NCBI GenBank assembly: GCA_022829145.1
Contig: CM040751.1
Location: 5,025,364 to 5,089,363 of the forward strand
Source: Albula goreensis
Taxonomy: Eukaryota; Chordata; Actinopteri; Albuliformes; Albulidae
Reading direction: 5' to 3'
DNA length: 64,000 nt
Part shown: positions 24,661 through 36,522 of the stretch, in pieces
Numbering within the stretch: the stretch's first letter is position 1
Layout of the letters: every line of letters starts with the position of its first letter
Made by a program: the position numbers and the translations under genes
The notes under the pieces: generated by a model
Seen by the model: only the letters and a program-made list of their open reading frames with translations
The model's database searches: none
Told to the model about the DNA's origin: nothing

Positions 24661-24755
24661 TCTCGTATGAATGTTCCATAATGTGATATATGCTACAGAT
24701 CTACATTTTTAAAGCTGTTTTTAAAGCTTAAAAACGAGTTGTTTTAAAGCCACTA

Positions 24756-24759
<4 letters not shown>

Positions 24760-24811
<52 letters not shown>

Positions 24812-24818
24812 CACACAC
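24760..24818 (+). repeat. (TG)n array ending in a TG/CA hairpin
   Basis: About 24 TG units turn into tatacacacac at 24808, so the junction forms a short perfect inverted repeat (gtgtgtgtatacacacac). Alternating purine-pyrimidine sequence. Confidence 0.95.
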
Positions 24819-26954
24819 GTTCCAAAACATTAAAATTCTTCATGCCCTTACCTCATGACAAGCACCAATCTACAGTGTACAAAAACACCTGATATTATGT
24901 CTGCCATCTGTCAACCTTCTGTGTGTTTTAACAGACAGGCTAAGCACAACATGTTCTCTTCACTCACAGACATCTGTCACAGTTACACCCCAAAAAAACT
25001 TTCATTTTAATTGGAATCGTCAACATATGAAACGTTAGAATATGCAGGCTTCGTCTCGCATCTATGGAAAATAAAATTTTAATCGACACTGTACATTTTT
25101 GCAACTTACATAAATGCATACAGAACTGTGAGTCTCTTGTCTCTCTATTGTTAAGACCTCTTAAAAAGAAATGTGTACGCGATGTATGTACGTATAAATT
25201 CACTTAAAATTCGGCTTTCACTCTTCATTAAACATTCCAAACACTGTGGGAGCTCTGAGAGTGGTTGTAGTTGCTGCACTTCTTCAGTGTGCTTTCTGTG
25301 GTCTGAATGAGTCAGCATCAAAACATTTCTTCACAGGCCTGCAGTCTGTCTTCCACACCTCAGAATTCATTTCACGTTCCTCTGTCTGTCGGTATGATAC
25401 CGAGAGACTGCCCTCACACGGTGAACATACCCGGCATTCTTAAATAAATAAATAATGTTTGTATAAATGATAGAGGATGTCACTCAGCTTTGATTTAAAT
25501 GGACAATGTACAAACATATTGTTTTCTTGTTACTATTTTCTGGAACTGTGTTTGTGACAGCAAGGTTTTTAGAGACGAGCTTTAAAAGTGCTAGAAGGTG
25601 TTTACATTTAATGGAACAGTCTGTGGTTGTATAAGTCAAATAAGGATGGCAAGTCTTAACTGCCTTCATATATAAAATAGGTTCACGTAGTTATCTTGAA
25701 GACGCAAATCGACTGGAAATTAAAATTTAAGTCCGTTTGTTCCTTACACTCATTTTCTAAGTGGTATCAGAAAGGTGTCAGGAGAAGGGAAAATGCGATG
25801 CTTCAAACAGAATGTGAGATGATAAAAGTAATACACAATGCATACTGTTGATGCTTAGAGGCTCAAGCTGCGCTGTTAGCCTCTCCAATCTATTTTGTAT
25901 TCATATTGCTAACTGAAAATACTGCGTAAGGTTAAACATATGTACCGTACAGAAATGTTGTAATTCCCGAGTTCCCTTTTTGTATACAGCAGAGTGAAAC
26001 CATTTTACACCCCTTATTTAAATCAGATAATAAATTCATATTGCTGGCCATACTGTATCAACATATAAATGTTCAGCTTATACAAGCAAAGTTACTTGAA
26101 TATATGAAGCACTTACTGCCATTTACTTTTCAAAAACAGAATTCCATTCAATTCCAAAAATAATTTTCAAAACTTACATCGATCATGCATGGGAGATGAA
26201 CATATGTAGAACATTAATTTAACTGATTTATTAAGTATTTAATAAAAGGACCATCATTATTTGTTGTTGTTTTTCATCACACAGTACAGTTTGCATGTAC
26301 AAGTGTATATGCACATTAATTTAGGTATCAAAGATGTACAATATCCCAGTTTATGCATAACAGTTGATAAATTGTATGCTCTTAATAACATGTGCACTGT
26401 TAAATCTGACTAACACATTGACATAATGGTTGTATATTGACTTCATGTAAATATATACTGAGCACAGTTTCAGCTGGGACCCATGTACGGTTTGATTCCA
26501 TTATGCGCTATCTATTTTTGTGCTTCTCTTCTCCATACCTGGGACCTGCTGCCACCACTTTCATTTCAACATCTTAACTCCAACTGTACTTTCTGAGCCT
26601 TCTAAAAGCAATGATTTTCCACTATGACTCTGCACCTGTTTTCTGTGTTTGTATCTCAGAGGTCTACAGTAGTATTTTACCGCTTACCAAGCTTGTGATA
26701 AAGTCTCTGTGAGTTTTGTTGAAAGCATGCAAGTTTTTTGGGGGGATTTCTGTGTGAAAGAATCTCGGGTCATACCAGGGCTCTATCCTTGTATTTATAG
26801 CCTCAGAATTAGATAAGATAGCGGAGTTTAATTGCCATAAGGCACAATGAAAAATGAGCAGAGGGATTCAGAGTGTTGGGTTATCAGTTTTCATTCTCTC
26901 CAGCTGCTTGATGATGTCGTTAGTGACATGACATCAGCAGCTTTGATACAATCT
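24819..26954. other. Unannotated AT-rich DNA
   Basis: No gene is supported. The frame at 25246-25443 looks like a short secreted protein (hydrophobic start) but begins at GTG rather than ATG and has no family. A TAAA run lies at 25443-25455. Confidence 0.45.
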
Positions 26955-26972
26955 AAAAAAAAAAAAAAAAAA
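26955..26972 (+). repeat. Poly-A run
   Basis: About 18 A residues. They appear as lysine or phenylalanine runs in spurious frames on the two strands. Confidence 0.85.
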
Positions 26973-29276
26973 TCAAAAAGGAACTCTCCACGGAACTCCA
27001 TTACAGCACTTAGCATAAAACTGGCATCTCCACGATTTCGATCTTGTCCTAACAGTAACTTTCCGGCCTGAAACATATCCCGAGCAGTACAGTGGCAGCT
27101 TCGGGTTCCTATTTTTAGGGCATATGATATGTGTCATCTTGGTTATGGTCAAAATGCAGTGGGCAGCACACTGAATCTATTTACCAAGTTAAACAGCGAC
27201 CAGCCCAAGGGTGTATGAAGCATTCTGGATGGTCTTTCAGCCTCTGTTAGAATGTCTTTTGTTTGCAATATGCTAACATTCTGCTGGCATTAGATTACAG
27301 ATTAACAGTAGCTGAGTGTCTTTAGAATAACCGTTTTTTCGAAGGGATTAAAAGACCCAAAATAAGCCTGCAAGCCTTAAAAGGCTCCTGACTTGATTGT
27401 TACCCACTTTTATCCCGGTATTTGCGTTGCTTATTACTGTACATCTTGCATGTGCCTCTGAATTCCAAATTTACAAGATGCATTTATTTTTATTCTGATC
27501 AAATCACAATGCAGAATATAAACTCAGTTTTAATTCTGTGACATGACTTCAGTGACTATGGAGAACAGTGGCATGAGGGTTAACTTGAGAACCATCATCT
27601 CATTACCCTAGCTATAACACTTGAATGCAGAAGTAATGAATGAATGCAATGAATGCAGAGGTAAATTATGCAATGTAGTTGTATGACAGGTTAAGCTGTT
27701 TAAGTGACAGCTGAACTAACTTGAACTGACCTAACTTGAACATGAGAATGTTTGAATGTGTTGCTGTATGGGAGCGATTGAAAGCAAATTTAAAACTGTA
27801 CATTTTTGTTTCGCTGGTGAATATGTTGGGTACATTTTCTATTTAAAGTTTTCAAGTAGATTTGGAAGTAGAAAGGCAGCTGTTGCAAGGACACTTGGAT
27901 GGGTGAAAAACATTTTTTTTTTGGTTGCAAGTTAAAACCTGAGCTTCAGTTTTCTGTACTAATTGGAGATGGTTGGTGACTTTTGGGTTAAGCAGGTGAA
28001 AATATAAAAAGAATGTCATATCAAATTAATGAGTAATTTCTGAAAATGCATTCATCTCTTATTAATAGTTTGATATGTACCTCAGCTGGAGAAAAAAAAT
28101 AAGTGAACTGAATACAGCACTTTGCCTTTTCCAGCCCAAACTCCACGTAATTATGGAGAAACGGCCATCTCTTTTTCCAGGTAACAAACTTACCATGCAG
28201 TTTCCTGAAATTACATAGATATTACACTGTTATTACCAATCTGTGATCTGGAATGCTACTGAAAAAGTAATCAGAAATGTTTCCAAGGGAAGTAATTGGG
28301 GAAAGTGTATTTTGGGAAAAATAAAAAATCTAAAAATCTTCATCTTATTATAATCTTAGTGTATTTCTCCCTATTTGAGGCCCTAAGGCAAAGTAATGCT
28401 GGTCATTATAAAGGCGAGGGTTAAAACAAAAGACAGCAGCACATTTGCCAGAAGAGTTTGGGCTGTTTGTCGAGTTCTCTGACTTTGGAATACCCGGTCT
28501 GAGGAGGTCAGGCTCACAAAGAGTTTGCCTCATTCTAAATCCCTCCTTTAAGCACATTTTTATAAAATTAGTTTATACATATTATCTTTTAAATGCTATT
28601 TTTCCATTGATGCACTGTCATATGAGCCCAGTGTAGCTTTTCTGTCTTATCCACAGCTCATACATTGAACTTTGATGTCAACATATAGGCTAATTAGGCT
28701 TTATTCAGTTAAACACAGAACATTTTTTTTCTCATGTATAATGTATACACGTATAAATAACAATGTTTAAATAACAATGAATTGGGACACAGACCTTTCT
28801 GGATGGACCAAACTGCCTCGTCATCATACTCCCTAGCTTCAACAATAATTCATCTGAAGTATCCTTAAGTAAAACGAGGTAGATTTATTGATGTCGTGCT
28901 GTGAAATCCTTGCTTTGAGGCAAGCAGAGAGAAGAAGGTACAAACACACACTGTTTCCGGACACAGGGGTTTTACATTGATCCGGTTTGGAGCGCTCAGC
29001 TAATACATATTCTCCTTTGTATGTTTCTAATTCTGGATGCAGACAGATTTGTGAACATACTGTGCAATTGGGAGTATTTGAGGACATCAAAAACATGATG
29101 TATTTCAGTCATCAGTCAAAATTAAACAGTTGTGGTCCAATTTAATTTTAATGATGCTGACCCCTTTTCTCTGTTGTTCTGTCTATCTGTGTTTAATCTC
29201 AGCTTTAATGAATTCTTGGTTGAGTTGTAAATGTAAATTGTGTTTTTTAGAGCTTGTGTAAATATTTCAAATTAGC

Positions 29277-29278
<2 letters not shown>
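26973..29278. other. Unannotated AT-rich DNA
   Basis: No gene or mobile element is recognised. A degenerate gaatgaatgca cluster lies at about 27625-27660. Frames at 28348-28557 (minus) and 28445-28636 (plus) overlap in opposite directions. Confidence 0.45.

Positions 29279-29349
<71 letters not shown>
29279..29349 (+). repeat. Compound (CT)n(AT)n microsatellite
   Basis: About 17 CT units (29279-29312) switch cleanly to about 18 AT units (29313-29349). Confidence 0.95.
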
Positions 29350-29350
<1 letters not shown>

Positions 29351-30142
29351 TTCCTATGTCCCTTTAAAAAGACATATAAGCAATGTTACTTTACTAATGT
29401 TTTACCAAATCTGTTCATTTACTATGCTAATTGAGTAGTCTGTATATACAAGTTTGTAGAGAGTATCTCTGTTTATAAATTTTTTATATAGTTTGACAGG
29501 AGTTACAGAAACCTACTCATTCCAAACATTATAACTGCTGGTCTCATCCCTGCTGTAAGAAATTGCAGACATGGCCAGACAAGCCTATTCTTCAGGCCAC
29601 TTCAAAGACCTGCCACTTTTTATGTTGTACATACAGACAAAACATAAAACGGACAAAACACAAACATTATTCCTATGGCAACCAGCATTTTTTGAATACT
29701 TTCAACAGATTCATTCCATACCAATAGGAGAGGTGGTGCCTTCACCACCAACCATTCTCCTCTCAATCAAATCTCCTGCCCCTCTTTGAGGCGGATGCCA
29801 GTGGTGACATGAATGCACTCACACCTCTAGTAAAGAAACAAAAAATCAAATTTGATCGAGTGCATTTTACGATGACATGAGATTGCTGCCGCACTCATAT
29901 TAGACAAATTAAACGCTGTAACATTTTACGGTGTCGGAGGATTACGACATTGCTTTTCCTGGAGAAGGTCTGTCCACTCATTCTAAAATATCTTCCAAAT
30001 AGAAATAAAAACCTATCCCCTGACATTGTAACTATTGTACTCTCTTGGCCGCTGACTCTTGAACAATTTTAAACAATCACTTTCCTTTAAAAATCTCTTG
30101 CAGTCATGCTAGCCATCATTATATGCAAATTGGAAGACTATG
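29350..30142. other. Unannotated DNA
   Basis: No repeat or gene is recognised. The frame at 29571-29789 is open for 72 codons but matches nothing I know. Confidence 0.4.
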
Positions 30143-30235
30143 TACATGACACTGTGCATTGTATGTTGTCATACACGTGACCCTGTGCATTGCAGGATGT
30201 CATATCCATGACCTTATACATGCTGGGCTGTTATA
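30143..30235 (+). repeat. Three diverged 31-bp tandem units
   Basis: Units at 30143-30173, 30174-30204 and 30205-30235 are each exactly 31 bases and share the pattern catgac.ctgtgcatt...tgtcata. The first two are close and the third is more diverged. A small minisatellite-like array. Confidence 0.8.
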
Positions 30236-31500
30236 TAATTAATAAATATATATAATTCCATTAACTTCTTCACTACCTTGATTAATGTCTACCTGTGACA
30301 TAGCTGCAAATGATTGGGAGTTTAAAATTTAGAGATAGCGAGTGAGGGCTATATATGACTTTGCCCTTTGGTTCATGCATGGGGGAAAGCCACATCATGG
30401 GCTTGTTTTGCAACTGTGCATCACACGGCTGGTTTTACACCACTGGAAGATTTAGTGGCCGCACACGTGACTCCTGTGTTTCACATGGTAACCACAGTTC
30501 AGAATGTTTTTCACAATGAAGATGCGACACCAATCATATGTCAGCAGAAGAGCATGGGGTCAACAGAAGCCATGGACACCTGGCTGGACAAGAGAAGTCA
30601 TCTGAGAGCAGTGAGACCGATGAGTTGTGTCTCCCTGGCAAAGCTCATTCAGTTGTTGTCTTGGAGATGTGGAACATAACCAGTAATGGCACAGTTGGAA
30701 CTCTATATGAAGGCCAAATGATGGTGCACTGATTGTGGTTTGTGCTCTAATTGGTTGTGTATCTCATATCATTATATGTATCATATTGCAATAAATGTCA
30801 CTATTTTGTTGAGTTACCAATGCAATAAGTTCATGATTTAATTTCAGCGCTTTGGTTCAGAGCAAACTTTTGTGCAGGCTTCTTCAAAACGTGATGTGAG
30901 ATTCCGTCTTAAAAATATGGCTGTGATAAACTTGGAAATCAGCGGATTGGTTTTTTATTTTTTAGGCTCTTATGGAAATGAGGTGCTAATTACTCAACAA
31001 GCCATTGCAAACGTCATGTTTTTGTAATTTGTTGAAGGTTTCAACCTAATGTGAAGTGGAGCCAAGACTACATGTTTGTACTGTAGTGTGCCACTGCAGG
31101 ACAGATCAATAAGACAATTTTGTGTCAGTTCATTTATAAAACCTAATTCACATAAATTAGAGTCAATAAATATTTCATAAAAAGTTGTATTCATCATTTC
31201 ATATTTACTACCCAAGAAAAAACTTGGCAAGAACTGGAAAACAAAACAAAAAAAAAAATAAAACCGTTGCACAACTCTTGTGTGGAAAATCTCACATAAC
31301 TAACTTTAAACAAGTTAAAGGAAACTCAATTTGAACCCAACCATATTATCAACAAAAATAACATTACAAAGACTTTGTCATCATCACTTTGAACATCATA
31401 TAAAAATCTGGAAAATTTTTAGCGAATCAACTTAAATGCAATAAAGATAAATCCATCATATCGACAGAAACTGTCACCCAAACTCCCCAAGCTATAAATG
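30236..31500. other. Unannotated DNA; one 103-codon frame of unknown meaning
   Basis: The plus-strand frame at 30368-30679 opens with ATG and is free of simple repeats, but I recognise no domain. Nothing like a splice acceptor or promoter supports it. The rest is AT-rich without recognised features. Confidence 0.4.
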
Positions 31501-31518
31501 ATACATTCAGACTGTACT

Positions 31519-31806
31519 TCAGCAAAGCAATATAAATGACAAAAATGAACAGTCATCAAAATAGATGCACTTAAAAGGAAATAAATAAAAATAAACCGGC
31601 TGAATCTGAATGCAGACGTAGATGACATTCTTGATGTACCATGAACCTGAGAGGAATGGCAAAAATCTGTTCACCAACTCGCAAACAATAAAGCCACAGC
31701 AGATGGCTTCTATAAATATGATGAGAGATGGTATGATTTCATGTGGACAATCCATTTCATAGGCCAGCTCCCCAGCGACAGTCAACAGAGTCTTCTGATG
31801 CTGCAT
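31519..31806 (-). other. Open frame with a hydrophobic segment, possible exon (weak)
   Basis: On the minus strand an ATG at 31806 opens a frame of 95 codons. It has a polar start (MQHQKTLLTVAGELAYEMD), then a hydrophobic stretch with IIPSLIIFIEAICCGFIVCE, like one membrane span. Upstream on the same strand lies a good acceptor-like tract (tctgttgtctttttcag, ending near 31930), but a stop codon separates it from this frame. The later part of the frame is AT-rich and F/Y-rich, typical of chance translation. I recognise no family. Confidence 0.12.
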
Positions 31807-31930
31807 CTTGAACTGCGGTTTCCTGGCGATGATTGGAATCTTAAGTTGTTTAATTCAGGACAGTCTTCAGTGTCCTGCATCTTCTAATAGAATCACTTGG
31901 CACCGATCAACATTCAACATTACAACTGAA

Positions 31931-32944
31931 AAAGACAACAGAACACACCACAACTGCAATGCAGCAAAATGGCGGGGGGAAACACACACGAGCACACAGC
32001 ATATACAGAAGAATGTAACATTCCAGTTACTTAATTTTCCCTTTTTGTGCAGATGTTGGGAAAACTGCATCTCAGAATTCTGCTTCCGTTTCACCGCAGG
32101 AAGCATCCGATACATTGGCATCTTTTTTTTCCCCTCAGTCTGTCTGAGTAGCTCCGCCTCAACTTCCTCAATCTCCCTTTCTACTACTCTCCATCACGGG
32201 ACAGATCACACCAATCAGAATGATAATCTTAACGTTAAAATAATTAGATGTTTACAATGACTTCAGACCAACCCCTGAGTAAAACGTCAAACTCTGCAGA
32301 AAGGAAAATCTAATGGAGGTCTAGATGCCCCAACGTATCCAAGTGTCCAATATGAGCTTACTGATCCTCATTAACCCCATAAAACATTGCAACTCCTTCC
32401 AGAGCAAAGTAATCCCTTAAAATCAAACTGCTTGGTGTAATTACAGTCAAAAAAAATCACAAATTTCACCATCATATCCACTATATTTACACCCGTTTGG
32501 TATAGCCCAGACTTTCTCCAATAACTGGCATCAAATGGAAAGAAAAAGGCAGACCAATCTAAATGGCACATCACTCAGCTTTCAAGAATTGATCCAAAAG
32601 TATGGCGTTGGGAAGGAACAATATGTTCAATAGCTTGCAATCAAAGCAAAAAATCGATGTGACCAACAACCCCTGTCAACCATCCCCACTTATGGAAAAT
32701 ATAGCTAAAATTGCTGAATCAAAGACGGCACTCTCCATAATGGTAAACTTGTATGCTCCATAGACTTCAGTCTTGCTCTTCTAATCGATCAATGGGGGAA
32801 AAAAGACTGCACCATCAGAACCAAGGGTGACTGGCAGGGATGCTGTTTGACTTTTAGCACAACTGTGGCACAGGACCCCAGTGCCCTCATCTTCACACTT
32901 AGAATTTAAGATACATTTTTAAAAACTAGTTATTTTTTATGATC
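31931..32944. other. Unannotated DNA
   Basis: The plus-strand frame at 31808-32260 (150 codons) is opposed by a minus-strand frame over 31867-32121 and has serine-rich, composition-driven content. No gene is called. Confidence 0.4.
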
Positions 32945-32992
32945 ATTTACTGGGGCACAAGGAATTTTTACTCGACACGTGCCCCAGTAAAT
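32945..32992. repeat. Perfect 14-bp inverted repeat (20-nt loop)
   Basis: The arms atttactggggcac (32945-32958) and gtgccccagtaaat (32979-32992) are exact reverse complements around 20 bases. The right flank, read on the minus strand, begins caggggcatcaccagacc. That is reminiscent of ends of some hAT-type DNA transposons, but no matching second end was found, so this is only a possible transposon relic. Confidence 0.75.
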
Positions 32993-33235
32993 AGGGTCTG
33001 GTGATGCCCCTGGTGACTGTAAAATGGTCAACCCCTATATTTCTTTCCCTCCTTATGCCAAGAACATAATTCTACTGAGTTGGAAAAACAGAGACGAGCT
33101 GTCTGTCTGACTGACTTTAACTCTTTGAACAGAACATAAACTTGGCTGCACTCTAACTAAACCAGGACGTAGAATAACATCATCTTATCACTCCTGAAAT
33201 CTCAAAGTTGCCTGGGAAATAATGCTGCTCACGGG

Positions 33236-33237
<2 letters not shown>

Positions 33238-33279
<42 letters not shown>
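33238..33279 (+). repeat. (AC)n microsatellite, about 21 units
   Basis: An uninterrupted AC array, read as (TH)n in a spurious frame. Confidence 0.95.
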
Positions 33280-33281
<2 letters not shown>

Positions 33282-36200
33282 CAAACAAGGCCTCTCAAAG
33301 CATACGCGCACGTTAGCCGGGTATTGAGCAGTGAGACTTACTCAAACATGAACAATTTCAACAAACAGACAATTACAGTTCTACATACTCTTTTTTTTTT
33401 AAACATGTTTTATTCATTTCTGTGTATTGTCGTTATTCTTTATTCTGAACAAGGTTTATTCATTGCTGACGGGATTCGTTTGTTCTGGGGACGGCTGGGT
33501 CACGTGTATTGGACATTATGAGGGATGAGGAATTGGTAAGGAGCTTCTGAACAGCTTCATGCTGCACGTGCACCATTTGCATTGGAAACGTAACATAAAT
33601 CATTTCATCAGTATAAATCAATATCAATGTATAACTATATGTATGATTAAAGGGTCTTCACATTCACAAATACAGTATAATTCAAATGAATGCAGTAGAT
33701 AATACAGTTGCAATGTATTTATGCAATCTGAGCAGGCATACACGTGGAATGCTTCCGGAACACGACCACAGGATAATGCATTGAGATGACGCACACCACA
33801 GACATAGATTCGCTGCACTCTCAATGGGTCAATATATTTTTCTATGGAATGTCAATATTATTTATGATTCTCATATGGTAGCCCATCATCATTACCCTGG
33901 TATCCTCATACATATTTAATATATAAACTGGCAAATCGTCAAGAACAGACGATGACAAGTCTCTGTTTTTCTCTTTATGTATCTTCCTTTCATATTGTCC
34001 CTAAACTGATATTGCATGATTCAAGTGATAATGAAGTGATCTTGTGATTATTTTTGTGGGCGAGACATCTTAGGTATGAAGAGTTTCAGAACAAAGAACT
34101 TTCAAATGTAACTTGAATCATTACTTTGCAAGTCATTGGATAATTGTGTTTAAAATGTGTTGAAATATAAATGTGAATGACAGCCAAGGGTGAGGCCATA
34201 AATTGGATCAGTCTTCATTTATACAGCTCAAGGCAGATTTTTGTATGTAACAGCAAAGCACTGTGCGAATCAGAATAATAAAAAGGCACACATTTATTTG
34301 TCGCATTGATTTTTTTTGAACAGAAAGTCAAACACCAGATAAAAAGATAAACCTCATGCATTTACTGGCTTCTGAGATGTTAAAATTTCTCCATTTATTT
34401 ACAGTAGTTATTTTCTTGTGTATTATTTGTTAAGGGTACTCTGATAATTTGGCCAGATCTTAGTGCAATAAAATACTCATCTATCTTATTTTTTATTATT
34501 ATTGTTTTACAAGGTAATCTTTTTTTTCTTTTTCACCCAAAATGCTGTCATATCTGGTATATCGACACATCACTGTGTTGTTGCTTCCCCATTTCTCAGT
34601 TCCACAGCCTACTTTGTTGTATCACCATGGCAATCAGGCTTCAAGAATTAACCAGCCGCAAAATGCACGTATCCAGCATGCCAAACCCTGAAAGGATGAA
34701 TAAGAAAAGGTGATAGGTTGAAATCAATGGGTAGTTGTGTGCGTTTATAATGCTTCAAAAGGCGGCCTTTCCCATAATTCCCATTGTGTCTGACCTCCTG
34801 TGGAAAGCAGAAAAGACATCGCGCTTTACACTCAAATACCCTCTGAGGGCTGACGGTGTAATCAGCCGCAAGCTTGAGGGAGAAAGGGATCTCGTCGCAG
34901 GTTTCCGATTTCGTTCCACTGAACAACTCGCAAATTTAAATATACATCATACAGTTTTAGCTGTCCCAGGTAAACTGTTCAGGTTCTGCTACTTTTTGCT
35001 TCTGGAAAATGAACACAACCGCTTATGTTAATGAAAGATATACGAAAAAAAAATACAGAAGCTCAGTATCGTGAATCAATTAGGCTTGAATATAGTTTTT
35101 GATAAATCTGGGGGAAGTACTCAGTGATGGCCGAACTGAAGCTGCAGAGCTCACTGTCATTTGTCTTGTCACAGGCCCAGTCATTCTTACAGGCCCACTT
35201 CCACCAACGTACTTCCTGATTTCACCTGCAGAAACACTGAGAAATAAGTGGTGATTTATGACACCCTGGCTAGTGGGAAAAGTCACGCCCACCTCATCGT
35301 TTGCTTAGTAACCTTAAAGGGACAGTAACTTTTTGTGGCTCAACATCTCGCTGAGATCCAAGCAGATCTGCATCAGATCTTTAACACATGCAATGACATG
35401 AATCATGGTGCAATGAAAAGTGTTATAAGGAAGTCTGAATTTACTGTTGACAGGGAATTTACACAACTTCAACGATTTAATTTCGAATGCTTTCACTTGT
35501 CTCTTTGAAGACATAATTTTCAAACTACGGGATGCGACAAACAGCTGAAATGGAATATTAGGATAAGTCAAGTGGACATATAATACTGTCAATATTTTTT
35601 TATTTTTTTTTTTTACTGGCAATGATTTATGCCTTATCATGAGTCACATGCGTTTCTCAAAATTTTATTCCCCCCTTATGAGATTCTCCCTTCCTGTTAT
35701 TCTGCAAATTGGCTCAAATGTTTTGAAATCTTTCAGGAAAATTTGGTGTGACCCACTGTGGCAAAAACAACTATAAATTGCACAATGCAAAATAAATATT
35801 GACTGATTGTAATGTGAGCACGTTATGACACCATATTAACGTATATTAAAATATTTAACATCATTAAAATATTTTGTGTTAATAATCCTTCTGTGTTAGA
35901 CCCACATTGCATTGCATTGCACTGTCATAGCAAGACAGGGCATGGACGCTGGTCTTGAGCGTTGGCTTTCTGCTGTTCCAGCGAGATCTCTGCCAGGCGG
36001 CTCCAGATTAGTGCAGCTGGCAGCCTCCGCAAATAGCACCAGTGGTAATATTTACCATCAGTTCTCCCAAACAAACAAGGTATATGAATAACATCAGTGA
36101 CAGGCCGAGGAACACACATGTGACATTTCAACAGTTTTCATACATCCAAAGAAACTTTTATTTTCTTCTCGGGTTGGCTTATCATCTGTTTATGCATTTA

Positions 36201-36480
36201 ATTAAGTCGTAAGCTTTCTGCCTGTATAAAAAAGGGCAGAAATGTGGCTTTGAGAGTGCTTCTGAATGGAGTACTTCTGTTGGCTCTCAGTGGGAGATAC
36301 TTTATAAGAGTGCTGCCATTTTGCCTATCAATTTTTAGTCTTTGTTTCCCCTGGTGCAGCAATCCACTCTTAAGCCAGTGCTTGAAACTCCATTTTAAAA
36401 ACATAACTCTTGTTCTACATTTCTGTTGCCTGCCATTTTAATTGACTTAGGCTTAAGCAGTGCAAAGTGAAATTGTATGC
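33280..36480. other. Unannotated AT-rich DNA
   Basis: No gene is supported. A T-rich tract lies at 35596-35613. The frames at 34648-34926 (minus) and 34735-35031 (plus) overlap on opposite strands. The frame at 36244-36441 looks like a signal peptide but starts at GTG. Confidence 0.45.
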
Positions 36481-36489
36481 TCATGTACT

Positions 36490-36522
36490 TGTGTGTGTGT
36501 GTGTGCGTGCGTGTGTGCGTGT
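36490..36522 (+). repeat. Interrupted (GT)n microsatellite
   Basis: A GT array with interspersed GC steps (gtgcgtgcgtgtgtgcgtgtg). Confidence 0.85.

Noticed and set aside
25246-25443. Small secreted-protein-like frame
   Set aside because: It begins with GTG, not ATG, has no family match I recognise, and lacks promoter or splice evidence.
36244-36441. Hydrophobic frame resembling a signal peptide
   Set aside because: It starts at GTG in AT-rich DNA; T-rich codons give leucine and phenylalanine by composition.
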